Origin: Patiria pectinifera
Taxonomy: Eukaryota; Echinodermata; Asteroidea; Valvatida; Asterinidae
Assembly (NCBI GenBank): GCA_029964075.1
Contig: CM057146.1
Location: 7,955,501-8,019,500, forward strand
Length of the DNA stretch: 64,000 nt
Reading direction: 5' to 3'
The notes below the pieces were generated by a model. The model saw only the letters and a list, made by a program, of their open reading frames with translations, had not been told where the DNA came from and made no database searches. A program made the position numbers and the translations under genes. Shown here piece by piece: positions 1-13,600 of this stretch. The stretch's first letter is position 1, and every line of letters starts with the position of its first letter.

Positions 1-205
1 TCCCTAGCATAATTTACTAGGAACCATACCCATTCTGGCAAATACCAACACCAACGTGGGAAATTGTACAAACACACTGTTTTTGGAGGTGTGCCAAACC
101 CAATGTAACAGACCATCAGTTATTAGGGGCACTGTACCTATCCCAACATATTTCAACAAAACCTGCTGTTGGGCTTTGATGGGTTGAGTTCGGTTAGGGT
201 TATCT
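1..205. repeat. Dispersed repeat fragment, ends in GGTTAGGGTTA
   Basis: This segment reappears in inverted orientation at about 13012-13215. Shared blocks include a phrase about a pyrimidine-rich 'accatacccattctggcaaa' and an 'aacccaatgtaa' block. Both copies have telomere-like ends of the TTAACCCT/AGGGTTAA type. It is cut by the left window edge. It is probably a non-autonomous DNA element; the family is not recognised by name. Confidence 0.6.
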
Positions 206-1665
206 ATTATAGTGTAAAAGACTGCTGTAAGATCTCTTGAATAACATTTTACATTAAACCTTTAATATTTGCAAAAGCCATCTTGACTGATCTTACATGT
301 GCTTCACAGTCAAAGATTAACATACACCAAAGCTTTAACTATCCATGTAGGCTTCCGATTACCATGTAACCATTAGATTTTTGTTGCATTATCTGATAAA
401 GGTTATATAATATTTTCAATGAATGGAATTCAGTTGCTGAAAACAGAGGCTTTTTCTCTTCTTTTCTTTTATAATAATCGTGAACAAAACGTTCCAGCTT
501 AACCTTCCTTTTAAAGAAATTCATTTACGACCGGCTGGACCTAACTTTATAAGTAAAAAAAAAAAGCAAAAACAAAAGCAAAAACAAAACAAAATAACAA
601 TTTTAATATCGTACAGCATATTATGTTAATGTTATTATTCATAGTACATTTGTAGGATATTTATATTCTCAATATTTCTGTAATAGAACTATTAAATACA
701 ATATAACGCAGCTAGCTGTATCTGTGTAATTCGGGGGAAAACAGTGCACGTGTCAGCCATTCCTTATTAGGTATTATACAATATTTGATGTTGCTCTAAT
801 TTTCACAAATGGGTGAATTTGGGGGTTAGAATTTTATAGTAAATATTGTTGCACTGACCTGTTTAATTTTGTGTGTGTTCATAGATGCTGGAAAAACCAA
901 GAAACAAATATGCTGTTCTTGTAGTCTGGTTCCCTGACCCTACTTCAGACAAAATTTACAGACGACAGGGATATTGTAAGGTCAGGGAACAAGACTAGTT
1001 GGCTTTCACCCATTCGGGGACATGAACTAAATTGGTAAACTGGGAGCAGTTTTTGAAAAAACATCAGGTTTTTTTTCCAACGATGGTTGGCTGACCATCG
1101 TTGGAAATTGATACAAAAATTCGACTTTTCTTGAAAGTGACAGCACACCAGGTGCAACAATTTCACAGGATGCTTGAGACTATTATTCACTTACAGTCAA
1201 GTAAGGCATTTCATAATAATTTGGTAGTTTTTTAATATGTTTGTAAATGCTACACCTTTAAGAAAAAGTCAGGGACGCTTTACATGCTGTTATATGCTCC
1301 AATGAGTAGGCCAAACAGTAGCATATACAGATTCCTGTACAGGGTCCTTAGCATCAACAGCCTGTGTTGTTTGTTTCGGTCAACTATTTGATGTAACTAT
1401 GTACATAATCAAGGCATCCTAATGTGAATAAAAAAAGGTCTAGAAAAATTCTGTTATACATGTACAGACAGAACCTCTCAAGTACGGTTGGCCTCCTTTT
1501 TGGTGATTATATCTGATTTTAATTTAACCCTTCTATTCAAAAAAAGTAACAAAAAAAAAAATCGTATTCAAATGAGTCATCTCTTGTTCCAGTTAAAAAA
1601 AAAAAAACATTTTCAGGATAATGCTCTAGTTTTACACATTTAATGTAAAGATCCCAAAGAAACTG
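206..1665. other. Gene-free flank downstream of the GGA gene
   Basis: No supported coding exon or RNA gene was seen. The short open frames here are AT-rich and match nothing known to me. The stretch holds A-runs near 560-590, 1548-1560 and 1595-1608. Part of it must be the 3' untranslated region of the GGA gene, but no clear AATAAA signal was found on the minus strand close to the stop codon. A small inverted repeat around 1078-1105 (CCAACGATGGT against ACCATCGTTGG) forms a hairpin. Confidence 0.5.
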
Positions 1666-4600
1666 TTAAACTGGGAATTTATCGACCTCACCCACGTCCG
1701 TTGTCACTTGGTCGTTGATTGTGTACTGCATCTTGAACTTGAGACGAACTTTCTCCTAGTACGCAAGAGATTAACATGTAAGAGATTTGCATGTAAGTCA
1801 TTTTTATAAAATATGTATTACAGCCCACTTTGACAAAACTTAAAGCTATAGTCCATCATTTGCAGCCATCCGAAAAGTAACTGGCGTAATTACTGTTGAA
1901 AAACAAACTTGGTTGAAAGATAGTAAGTGGACTAAACTCCCTGTGAAATTATTCTTTCTGGGAAGCTGTCATTTTGAAGTAATCAACGAAAGAAGGCATT
2001 TCCAACGGTGATTCTTAAGAAGCACCGTAGGAAAATTTAAATTAGTAGTTCGTTTTGTTATTCAGCGCAGCGCGCACAAGTATTGGAACGACGCACAGGC
2101 GCGAGAGGTTGTTATAATTCGTCGGATCAGTGCGCGACGCCGCGTGTAGCTGCAATTCAAAACAATTCAAAACATGATTCAGTAACTTTTGATTTGAAAT
2201 TGAGATCTTAGAATGCTGCTTTTCTCGGAATGTACAGCTGAAGCTTAGCTGAAACTTCATCAGGTTAGTTGCTCAGTATCCTTCATTAGATTTTGAACAC
2301 TTTTGTTGCTTCAAACGAACAAAATGCACTAATTACAAATGATGGACTATAGCTTTAACGCTTCTTTGTTCCACTGACTGATTCTGGTTATTATTTTGAT
2401 ACAATCACGCACCACAATGTCTCAAAAACTTTGAAAGCTTGAACATTTCAATTCTTGGAACTCGGAAAACTAGATGTTACAATATTGAACCTGGTAGCTC
2501 CAGTAGTTCCAGTTATTGTGGAAATATTATGCCTACTAGTATAATAATAATGGGTATTTATAAAGTGCACGTATCTATATATATAAGAGAGAAGTTTACT
2601 CGGCCTGCGAGACGATGTTTGCTCATGAAAGGATCCGAGACCGCGGGCTCACGCGGCGCCAAAATCGCTCCACGTCCGTGGAAAAATGTGGAGGGTGTCT
2701 TTCGCCGGGTCGGACGCTTCGGGTCGTCCTTATTTTCCCGTACGGACCGGCGATCCGTTTCGTCGATTTTTCGTGACTGCATTTTGCACAGGAAGTTGCC
2801 GTCGTGTGCGCTTTCACGTTGACTGCCTGGCCGCCCCCCGTGCTGGCTTTTCTGCGTGTCTAGACTGTGCGAGGTCAGCGAGGCCAACGTAGGGGTTTCG
2901 TTTACGTGTTCTACTCGGCCGTTCGGCAAAAGCGTTCACCAAACGTTAGTATGGGGTGACCTTGGTAAAATATTTTTTGTCCATGGTGCGTGGCCACCAA
3001 GTGTCCCTATTTTTTCATATATTTCGCTTGCCGCCCCTGCGCCGAGTGCAACGAATACTCAGAAGGACTACACATTAGTATCCTAGATATGCCTAGCGCG
3101 GTCTGACCAATCGAAAGTCTACACTGCGTGGCACTTCCCGGCTATGCGTAAAACTGTCACTGGCAACGCGTACTGCAGCCTGCTCCACACCCTGCAAACG
3201 AGGTCGTGTCTACGGTGCTCGCTATTTGAAGCGCAAGCATGTGACGTCGCGTGATAGAGTGCTGTTGCTCCATAATGTGTTTACACTTACAGCTCCATGC
3301 TTCCACCACCAAGGCTGAGCTTTGTGAGTTCGCTGCCCGCCACGTATAATTCAGTGTCGCGTTATAATTTCGGGGGCCTGTTTGGGGTCAACGAAGGATC
3401 GATGCATTGCTTCAAATATCGCGATCTTAAAACGAAGTCACAAAGAAATCGACGAAAAAGTGTCCGACCCGGCGGAAGACACCCACATTTTTCCACGGAC
3501 GTGAAGCCGCGGTACGTCTCGGATCCTTTCAGAAGCAAACATTTCTCGGAGGCCGAGTACAACTTGCTCTTATATATATATAGATGGTTGAACCAACTTG
3601 AATAAAAGTTGAATCGCAGACGGTCTCGCAAATTGTAAGAAGTTCAAGTTTACGTTTGTTGAAGAGTCCAATACTGAAACTTAATTATGACCTTCCTCCA
3701 TGATTCAGACCGTTTGTAATTTTTGGTAACACTCAACATTTTCATTTTCAATGACACCTTCACGTTTTATTGCATTATGATTTATTGTCAAACTGTACAA
3801 CCAGCCTTCGCCTGTGTACTACACCTTTTTCACTACGTTTTCCAAATGCGACTTCCTCACAAAAAGCCAATTTAACACACCAACGGCAACATTTACAGAC
3901 AGTTGCCATAATACATAATTATCATGTGCGTAAATCGACGGGGGACAGGGGACCCCCCCCCCCCCCCACACACACATTTTCAGGGGGTACATTGTTTGGT
4001 CTCCCCCCCCCCCCACACACACACACTTTTTCTTCCCCGAATAAAAATATTGTAGCCTACAATAATGATTCTATTGCTCAGAATACATGTATGATGTAGC
4101 TGATTCAATTACTCAAAACTCAAAACTTTCACAGATGATCGTTTGCTCAAATTGGTTTTAGTGATCAGAAATTGCCTCAGATCACACCACAGAAATTGGT
4201 ATTCTTTAACTGCATGTCTCCCCAACTATATCCCCCATTTACATTTAACTCCCCACATTTTCATCCCCAACACTACGCCCTACCCGATCTATGATCGGGT
4301 AAATCAGCTTGTCCACCAATATTGGTGCCCAAGGCGCTACATCATTATTACCATGCTCATTGGGCCAATGAAACATTCCAAATACCATCTCAGCTCCCTG
4401 GGGACTATATAGCTCGATGTTGCCATTTCGGCGCAAAGCAGCTTAAAATCAACAACAATAACCACATCTGCCCTCACAGGTACCCATTTACTCCAGGGTG
4501 GACAGAAGTAATGAGTGGCAAAATGCCTTGCCCAAGGGTACACACACCATAACCCCAGGCTGGACTCGAACCCACAACCTGCAGAATTACCCGCAGACCA

Positions 4601-7600
4601 CGAATCCAATGCTCCAGACCACGAGGCCACGGCGCTCCACCGTATGACCCATAACTCAACAAATGCCTACTGTATTGTTCCCACTTGGAACATGCTCAAA
4701 ATTCCCGAAATGAGAGTTTGGTACAGAAAGGAATTGGCAAAAGGAAGCTAGTCCTGCTTGGGTGATTTTGCTCAACACTGTGGGAAAGCTGTGGGGCAGC
4801 ACCTGTAGTTTTTTAATGTTTTCCTCCCTGAACAGTGGTACGATATTTTGTTTTTACAACAATCACCAAATCCAGAAAAGCCAAAAAAAAGCCTATAAAG
4901 CATATCAAGTTTCATTATGTACTCGATACCTACACCAAAACAGGTGTACAAAACGAAAACAGTTGTACAAAGTAATTTATATCGGACCTTTACCAAAAAA
5001 AATCAAAAAAATTTTGAAATTTTTCAACAGGGAGACAAAAACTGTACCTCAAAATGTCTTACCTTCTGCGGGTTGGCTATAAGCATGACTTGGGTGATGG
5101 CGGACGGGGGGAGAATGGGATTAAAGGCAGGCAGGTCTGTGGCCGATGGCGGCTGAAGTTTGACTCTCATCGTCTGAAATTGTAAACAGACAACCAAAGT
5201 TTTAAAATGAAATTTGGTACGCATGTAGAGACTTTCAGTTTCATGCTTATTTTCGATCAGTCCGACAAAGCGTTTGTAAGGATCGTTAATATTTCACACT
5301 TTGTAACTGCACCAAGCTCATTTTCACTTTACTTATGAGGACCTGATCCTTTCCTTCTTTTGTTGCCTTTTGTTTGTACTTAACTTTTTCTCGACAGCTC
5401 CCACAAGCTAGGTTTGTACACAAAATTCTTGCAAGGACCTCAGGCCCATTGAAATCGCACACACCCACTGTCCCAAGTCCTCAGTCTAAATGGATTTTAT
5501 AACCAACCCATCCATTCTTATTCCGTTACTGTGGGGAATACACATGTGTTGTCCCGTGGTATTATGGGGACCGAATACGCTATGGGGACAGCAGAAGGTC
5601 CCCATAACTCGGTCCTAATTTCCCTAACAATAAAAAAACTTCCCCATTACGTGGAGACGGCCCACCCATGACTGCATTTTCATTTTATACACACTCAATG
5701 GAGCACATCTCAGTACGTGATGTCAAAAAATTTGATATTTTGTTTGAATGCTACGTCCACTTATTTTGAAATTGGTGTCAAACCATCCACAAGACATCTA
5801 AGTACAAACTCATTCCAAAAAAACAACTGCCCGGTGATGGTGTAACAATATGTATAGTGGGGGTGGGGGATTCACAAGCCCTAGTCGGAGTGGGGGATTC
5901 CCAAGCCCTAGTCTTAGGATTCATCTAAAAGAATATGTGGTGAGTGTGGCCTACTGGTTTGGTTTTGTGCCTCATGATCAGAGGGCCAGGGGTTCAACTC
6001 CAGCTGCTGGTCATAAGCTGTGTCCTTGGGCAAGCCACTTCACCCCCATTTGCCTCTCTCCACCCAGGAGTATAAATGGGTACCGGCATTAGCTGGGGAG
6101 TAGGCCTAACAGGGAAGAAATATTCTCAGTCGTTTCGTGCTACTGAAACCGGAGATAAACCCTGACCTGATGAGCCACATTGGCTCGTGACAGACTTTAC
6201 TTTACTTTAAAAAGAATATCCGGGATCCATTGAGGACTAGGCCTGTTCTATTGGCTATTAGTTGCAGAATTCTAAAAAAAAAATACATTTCCCAAGAATT
6301 TATGTACAAAGAAGTTATTACTTTGTAAACAATGTTGATTACTTCATTAACCCTAACCGCCCTGAATCCTCCAAAATCCTTTTTGCAAATTGGAGGAATT
6401 TGCAGGATTGAGGTTACATGGCAAAAGTGGGTTGCTGATTTCGGAGTATGCACTGTGTCAAGGTCTTGGGCCGGACCTTGTGTTGTTTATGCTCAGCCGT
6501 GCATGAATTTAGCCCTTGATTATACTTGACATCCTCCGCACTGCTCCAGGATGTCAATGCCTCTGCCTCAGGCTATTGACAGTCATAGCCGGAGGGTTTT
6601 GCAGGATTCAGGCAGTGGTCACCCCTCCATGGACCATATTCAAGAAATAGCGGAGGAATTTGCAGGATTGAGGCTATATGCTATTTTTCCATGAGGCCAA
6701 TTGGAGGATTTCGCAGGATTGAGGCTACATCCTAGCAAAAAGGCCTAGGGAGTTAGGGTTAAGGAAAAAACTCTGATATTAACAGAGGATATGATGGGCC
6801 TACGGCAGATAAACATTTCCACAACTTATCCGGATATTTAATAAAACGGTTGATTAAGTAGAGAAGTCAACACTGAAGACGTCCCTACCTTTGGTACTGC
6901 TGCCTGGAATACAACGCTTTTTACGGCTGACGGATTCGTGCTCATCGTCGAGACAACCAGGACCGTTATGTCAGGCCTAGGAACATTCTTTGCAAAATGG
7001 AACACGGTTTTTATAAGGTTTTTCTCGTACGCTGTAATTGGTGCAACAGTGCCTGGAAGATGAAATAGAAAATTGGGGAAAAGTGAATGTCTCTGTGAAC
7101 AAAAGATGTGGACAAAAATGTCTGATTCTCAAATCTACTGTAATGCTCAGGCTCATAAGTAATGTTTTTAACTTTTTAAGAAATACCTTACAATGCCATT
7201 ATATTAATGAAAAGCACCACTTAAAATTGGGGCAGGTTACAGAAGTACCAGAAAAATATTGTGACAATCAAGTCATGAAAGAAATGTTGCGGCCATCTTG
7301 ATGTTTTCACATTCAAATCAACGTAACCAAAGCGAGGCTGGAAGGAAAAATAGTCTTGTTCCTTTTTGCACAAAAAAAAAAAATCATTCAGTACTGTTAT
7401 TGGATACAGGGAACATGACTGCAATGGTGGCAGCATGATAAAGGTCTATACTCACCAGGCTGTACTGTTTCCAGTGGAACAAAGACATCAGCTAATGAGA
7501 GAACCGTAGCCGAGGGAGGGCTGGCCACAACCGGTGGCACCGTCCCCTGTGCTGTGGGTTGTGTCATCCCTTGTGTGGCAGGTTGTGTCAGTCCTGGTGC

Positions 7601-10600
7601 TGTGGGAAGCAGGGGTTGCACGGGCTGTTGTGCAGGTGGTTGTGTTGGGGGTTGGGTCACTGGTTGCGATGCTGATTGCATGGTCGTCAGTAACTGTTGG
7701 CCGGGTAGTGTCTGGCTTGTTGGCTGTGACACTGGCGGTTGCTGCAGTGTTGTTGGTTGGGGAGCCGCAATTGGTTGCTGCGTGCTAAAAAGAGAGAACA
7801 AAACTAATAATTACCAGATCCATTCCAACAAAATGAGTCACAAGATTAATACCAGTCATAAGACTGCAAAAGTTATTACTTATGCACTACCAAGTTTCAT
7901 GAAATGTGCCTTAAATTCCTCAATTGCACCTTAACAAGAGGAGTTACGCCATGGCATGAAGTTGGAATTGGATGCTGGTCACATTTTTGAGACGTTCTGG
8001 CAAAAATGAGATGGAACTGGGCACAGGCCACAGTGGAGAAAGATGCAAAAAACCAACAACATATGGGGACATATCTTTTAATCAATTTCCAGATAGATTG
8101 ATATCTGTATTCTTTGTTATGTCTACTATACAAAGTGTAGAGAAATAGTATAAAAATTGTTCAATGAATTTTTTTTTAAAATGAAAAACAAGGGGCATCT
8201 TTTCTTTTCACGAATATACAACTCAAAACTTTAAAGGCCTTTTTCTCAGTATTTTCATTTTTGACATGTCGATAAATGCGAACTTCAAACAGCCATAGCT
8301 TGTCAACGGAATGTCCGATTGAAGTGCAACAAACAGTACTGTAAGGAGAATGTTATTCTCTTTCCTAATACCTGCACAACCCTCATTTTGACCTCTGCCC
8401 AGTTCTGTCTCATTTTGCCAAAACGCCTCATTTGTTTGTCATTCTGCTCACCTGACTGGCTGCTTGACTCCATTCATCTGCTGTTTCACCATGCTCTTTC
8501 CGAGAGACTCCAAATCGGCAAACGGTGAATGGGCACCTCCCCCGCCTTGAGGTGGTGCAGCCCCGCCCCCGCTGGGGGTCCTGCTGTATTGAGGCAGTCT
8601 GGCTCCAACTTGGTTAACATTAGGGCTCATCCCCACCGGATGAATGGTAGCGCCCATGGACCCCATCTGCTGAGTGGGACGGACCATCACGCCCGCTGCA
8701 CCGGACGCTGTGGGCCTGGCCATGACGGGAGCACCCATTCTTGGCCGCAGGGGGTTCGTCGGTTGTTGATAATCAAAGACTGAGGAACCCTATAACACAA
8801 AGCAAAATCTGAGTCCAACTTCAGAAAAAAAGGAATCTCTCGACTCAAATTCATCATATGAATAGTTTAATTGCGGCACCCGCTGCTACATGTATATCAG
8901 ATTCGAACCAGCCAAGCGATCCCATAAGCTTGGTGGTTGAGTGGTAAGACGTCTGCACTACAAAGCCTGAGGTCGTTAGTTCGAGTCCCACCCGAATGAT
9001 TTTTTTCCACATCTTTCACTCGGGAGGTAACACACTGAGTATACAGTGCTTATGCGTCGGTGAAGGGCAAAATCTAGCATAGGTTACTCAAGGTAATGGA
9101 CTACAAGGCAAAAAATGGTCATAGGCGTCACTTGACCCTGCACCCCAAAGGCACACCACCTGAGCAGTACAGTAGAGGTTACGCCATAATTTGAAAGCAT
9201 TCACAAGGGACTCAACAGATCGCATTCGTTCAATGAAGACCAACTTGGGTGGATGGGTTGCCGTTACAAAAATCTCGTTTAGTATCTCGAAGTAGTCAAT
9301 GTCAAAGGTCATTTTGGATAAAAATCGCTGACGTGATGTTGTCTTGCGCCCGTCTCCGTGCGCGTTCAAGCACCTTCGATGAATGATGAATGATTATCCC
9401 GAATGACCGTGACCCATATCATTGTGCGCATGCGCAGTTCAAATACCGAACAGGCTTAGTATACCTCTACTACCCTGCATGAGTCTGTGGCATCTGGGTT
9501 AGGGTAAAAAAAAGAAGAAGAAGACGACAGTTTTAGGAACTTACTGCTTGCTGTTGTGGGATGTTGTAGTTGGGCAAGTTTGAGGATGGGATTGGGCCCA
9601 TCATGCTCTCCAGCACAGTGGGGCTTGTCTTCTGGGTCACCGAGGTCCTCGTGAAGCCTTGGGTAGCCGGAGGAATTTGCTGAGCTGCGGTGTTGTTAGC
9701 GATACCTGGATTTGCAAGCAGGAATACAGAAATTCAGCAACGGCTGATCTGTTTTTATCAATCCGAGCATGAAAGCAAGGCGAGGTTTGCCTCAAGAAAC
9801 GTTCGCAACAAAATTCACCAGGGTTGACATATGTGTTCAGCTTGTGTGATTAAGCAGCGCTTATATTTTGCCTCAATAAGCCAGTTCGGTATTTCAATGA
9901 CATCGCTGACGTGATGTTACGCGATGTTACTCGATGTTACGCGATGTTACGCGATGTTACGCGCACGCCCATTCTGCTGGTAATTTACATGCAAGCGTTC
10001 GTGCACCTTCGAAATATTCGATTATCCCGAAAGACCCGTGACCCATATCGTTGTGCACATGCGCAGTTGCAATACCAAACTGGCTTATATGACAACCCAC
10101 ATTCATATCTGCTTTCATTGTAGATGGCTTGTTTCAACCGATGTTACTCTTCCCGTTTCCAAAGGTTTTCCATTCGTTGTGAATCCTTTATCATTTTTTA
10201 ATTCGTGTTTTTACATTCAGTTTTCCCTGCAATCGTGTTTCCTTCAACTGAATTTTCAACAGGCTAGTGCTGCGCACCAGCCTTCCTAAAAAATATGAGG
10301 AAGTTGTCCCAATATCCGTTAATGTTTTTGATTAACTTCTGCACTGAAAAAAAACATCGCTATTTCACTTGCCACTTATCAAAACCTTTTGCCGCTCGCG
10401 CTCGCGAACATTAATCTCTCAAATAAACCCCAATATATTTTGGGCACGCATGTTCGCTGACTTCGCGTTATTATAATAAGACGTCCAAGTGCTGTGAATT
10501 ATTCAGTACGAACATTAACATAACAAAGGCGCAGGTTTCGTGACTACCTCATTAACTTGACCACGGATGGATGAGTAGCTCCGCGAAGTTCGCAAAGTGC

Positions 10601-13600
10601 TCTGCTCTAAGATATTCGCGAAGTTCGCGAACAGTTCGCGAAGTCAATTTTGAAGGCTGCCCTTAGTGAATACAAATTAAAAAAAAAAATAAGGAAAAGG
10701 GGAAAAGAGGGCCCTAGTGTCAAATGTGGTCCGTTTCCACAGCAAGGAACATAGAAAAGCAGCATGAAGGTTTGGGTCGGGGAGTGAGGGAGTGAAAATG
10801 AGTTGAGCAAGCAATTTGGAACACATGAGTGATAGCCAAGTACCAGTGTTTCCCCTGGCTAATGAACTGAGCGAGGTGGTAACAATTCAAGTTGATGACT
10901 GAAACGAAATTGATGCAGTCTGCAAACTGAAAAGAATGCAGCGCTCACAGAAATGCGCGATGATTCCAAAAACACATCGAAATTGTGAGTTCTTGATACA
11001 TGGAGGTGAGGGAAAACACTCATATATTACACAAACTGAAAATTTTTCAATTGACATTTCCTTTATTGTAAATCTTCACAGCGAGGTGATGATATTGGCA
11101 AAAATTGAGCGAGGTGGCCGCTGAAAGTAGCGAGGTGGGCCGCCTCACATTTGAATGGGTAAGGGGAAACACTGCTAAGTGCTAACGCTAGACCTCAAGA
11201 ACAAGACACTAAAACAAAGTCAAGGACCAGATGGGGTTGAACTGGCCAAGGAACACATCTGTTTTTCGACCGTGGCCTTTTTCTTACCGAGTGATGAGAG
11301 TTGATCATGAAGAAGCTGCGTGCTGAATGGCTGAGTTGTTGAGGTGACGCCTGGGGCCCCTAGTGGGGACGACGGTGGGGTGTATGGGGGGAACGATGGC
11401 AGCCCATCGCTGGGGTTATTGACGGCCGCGGGCGCTGGGTCCAGCCCGCTCAGGTCTAGCAATGAGTCTGTGATGGGGAACAAGTTGGGAGTGAGAGGGG
11501 AAAAAAACACGGGATGACATGGCAGTTTTGAGTTTGACAATAATAAATTGTAAACTTGGGGTAACCTAAAGACTAAAAATGTCTTTTCCTTCCCCAAGTT
11601 TTCCTTATGTCTGGGAGTTAGATCAATTAATTGCTGCACTGAACAGGGGTAAGTGACTCTGAATATTATGTTTTATATAAGAAGCCCTTAACCCTAAAAG
11701 GGCCGGGGGCGGAGGGAGGAGCGGAATCCGCTCCCCCCCTCAACTTTTTTCCGCAATAGCTTTGAAATTCTTTTTTTCGTGACCGGAGCCGTTATGACTT
11801 TTTGGCCTCGAGCCCTGCGCATCTTTTGATACCAAAAACATAAAAATCGAGAAAAAAAATCTGGCGCAAAAAAAACAACTGAATTCTCCCATATACGTCG
11901 TGTACACAGAGCAGAATTACCATTCGTGCATATGATTAATTAATTAGCCATGATTCCAAAACCCTTTGACCTATAGTCATGAAAGTTCTTGGGTATGTTC
12001 ATAATGAGTTGCTCTATGCATGTACCGAGTTTCACAATTTTTCATCACTCGATGGCCGAGATCTTTTCGGGGGGCCGAATCCCCCCCCCCCCCACCATCT
12101 GGGAAGATCAATTCTCCTGCAAGAGGAGCACGTGCCACATGGCTCGGCCCTACAAGTACCTTCTTGCTGCGTCTGGGCGGGAGGCGCCAAGGGAGCATTG
12201 TTCAGGAGTCCAGGGGAGGATGGCTGCTCTAGACTGGCCAAGCCGATCTTGTCCTTGTACGTCTCCATCACCTTGACGACCGCATCGTTGGTCTGTAATA
12301 CATCAGCTGCTTGGACCAAGAAAAAGACAATCTCTGAATTTTTGCCAGGGTTGCTGGACCCAAAGGCTGGCCTAGTGTCCTCTGACTTACTGAGTCATTG
12401 ACTGAATGAGTAACTGATCAATGACTGACTGCCTGACTGTGTCACTGATTATAATGTCCTTCACTGAGATTTTCAGGTCCAGCTTGTCCGGACCACATTT
12501 GTAAGCCTATTCTTGTTGTTTTTGTCGACTCCATCTGACTCAGCAAACATGAAATTGTACTCAACTTCTTAGTACATTCATGCTTCTAGCTTTTGGGTCT
12601 ATTCACTTTTGTTCGGCAACGAATACTCCGCCCCCTCCTTGTATGGTCATTGTCATGTTACTAAATGACATTCCCTATTCTTGGTTCTTGGTTGGTTCTT
12701 CTCCTAAATACTCCACGTGGGAGTTTATACAGGAGGCCAGAAACACCGGGGCAAACCCCTTCTCTTAGCGATAAGTGTTTACTGGGTTCTTTTACGTGCA
12801 TTTATACAACACACGGGACCTACGGCTTAACGTCCCATCCCAAGGACGAAGCAATAATGGTTAAGTACCTTGCTTAAGAGCACAAGTGTCCGCCGGCGGG
12901 CTCGAACTATGATGCCTCTTTTATGCACTGGGCTGTCTTTCCATCCATGTTTATTTCTGGCTTCCGGCGAAATATGTTTTGCACAACACTGAATTTAATT
13001 TAACCCTTACAGAACTCAACCCATCAAACCCCAACGGCATGTTTTGTTGGAATCTGTCAGGATGGGTACAGTACCCCTAAACTGACAGTCTTTTACATTG
13101 GGTTGGGCACACCTCCAGAAACAAAGTCAGAAATGTGTGTGTGAAGTTTCCCAAATGGTGTTGGAATTTGCCAGGATGGGTATGGTTCTTAGTAAATCAT
13201 ATTAGGGAGTTAGGGTTTAAGTAAAGTACGGATTAACAATGTTCACCTACCTATTCCATCATCCTTTTCCTCAGAGTCACTGGCTAACCGAAACAGGTTA
13301 GGTCGCATCTTCTCACAGGCAATGTAAAGCTCCTGAAATAAATACAACACATCAGTATTATGGTATAAATTGTTGACAAAAAAGTGAGGTCATTTTCTTA
13401 TATTATCCCCCCCCCCAAAATCTGTCATCCGTTCCGAAAACCACAAAACTTTTGCCTGTATTAATGATGTGCTTCGGGTCGGGTCGACCAGGCCAAACCG
13501 GCCCGAAACATTAGAGATATAAACTGAATCCGAACCGAAACCGATCTTAACTCCCTCAAACCGACCTGACCCGACCCAACAAAAAATGAGGTAAAACCGA

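Noticed and set aside
4772-4996. Minus-strand peptide beginning MVKVRYKL considered as the last GGA exon
   Set aside because: Only a few residues fit the expected KVRLRYKL, the continuation does not, and a much better last exon with GEVDKFPV and a stop lies at 1755-1666.
8930-8998. Possible tRNA gene
   Set aside because: Boxes A and B are present, but the same flanks recur at 63606-63825, so this is a SINE head and not a stand-alone tRNA.
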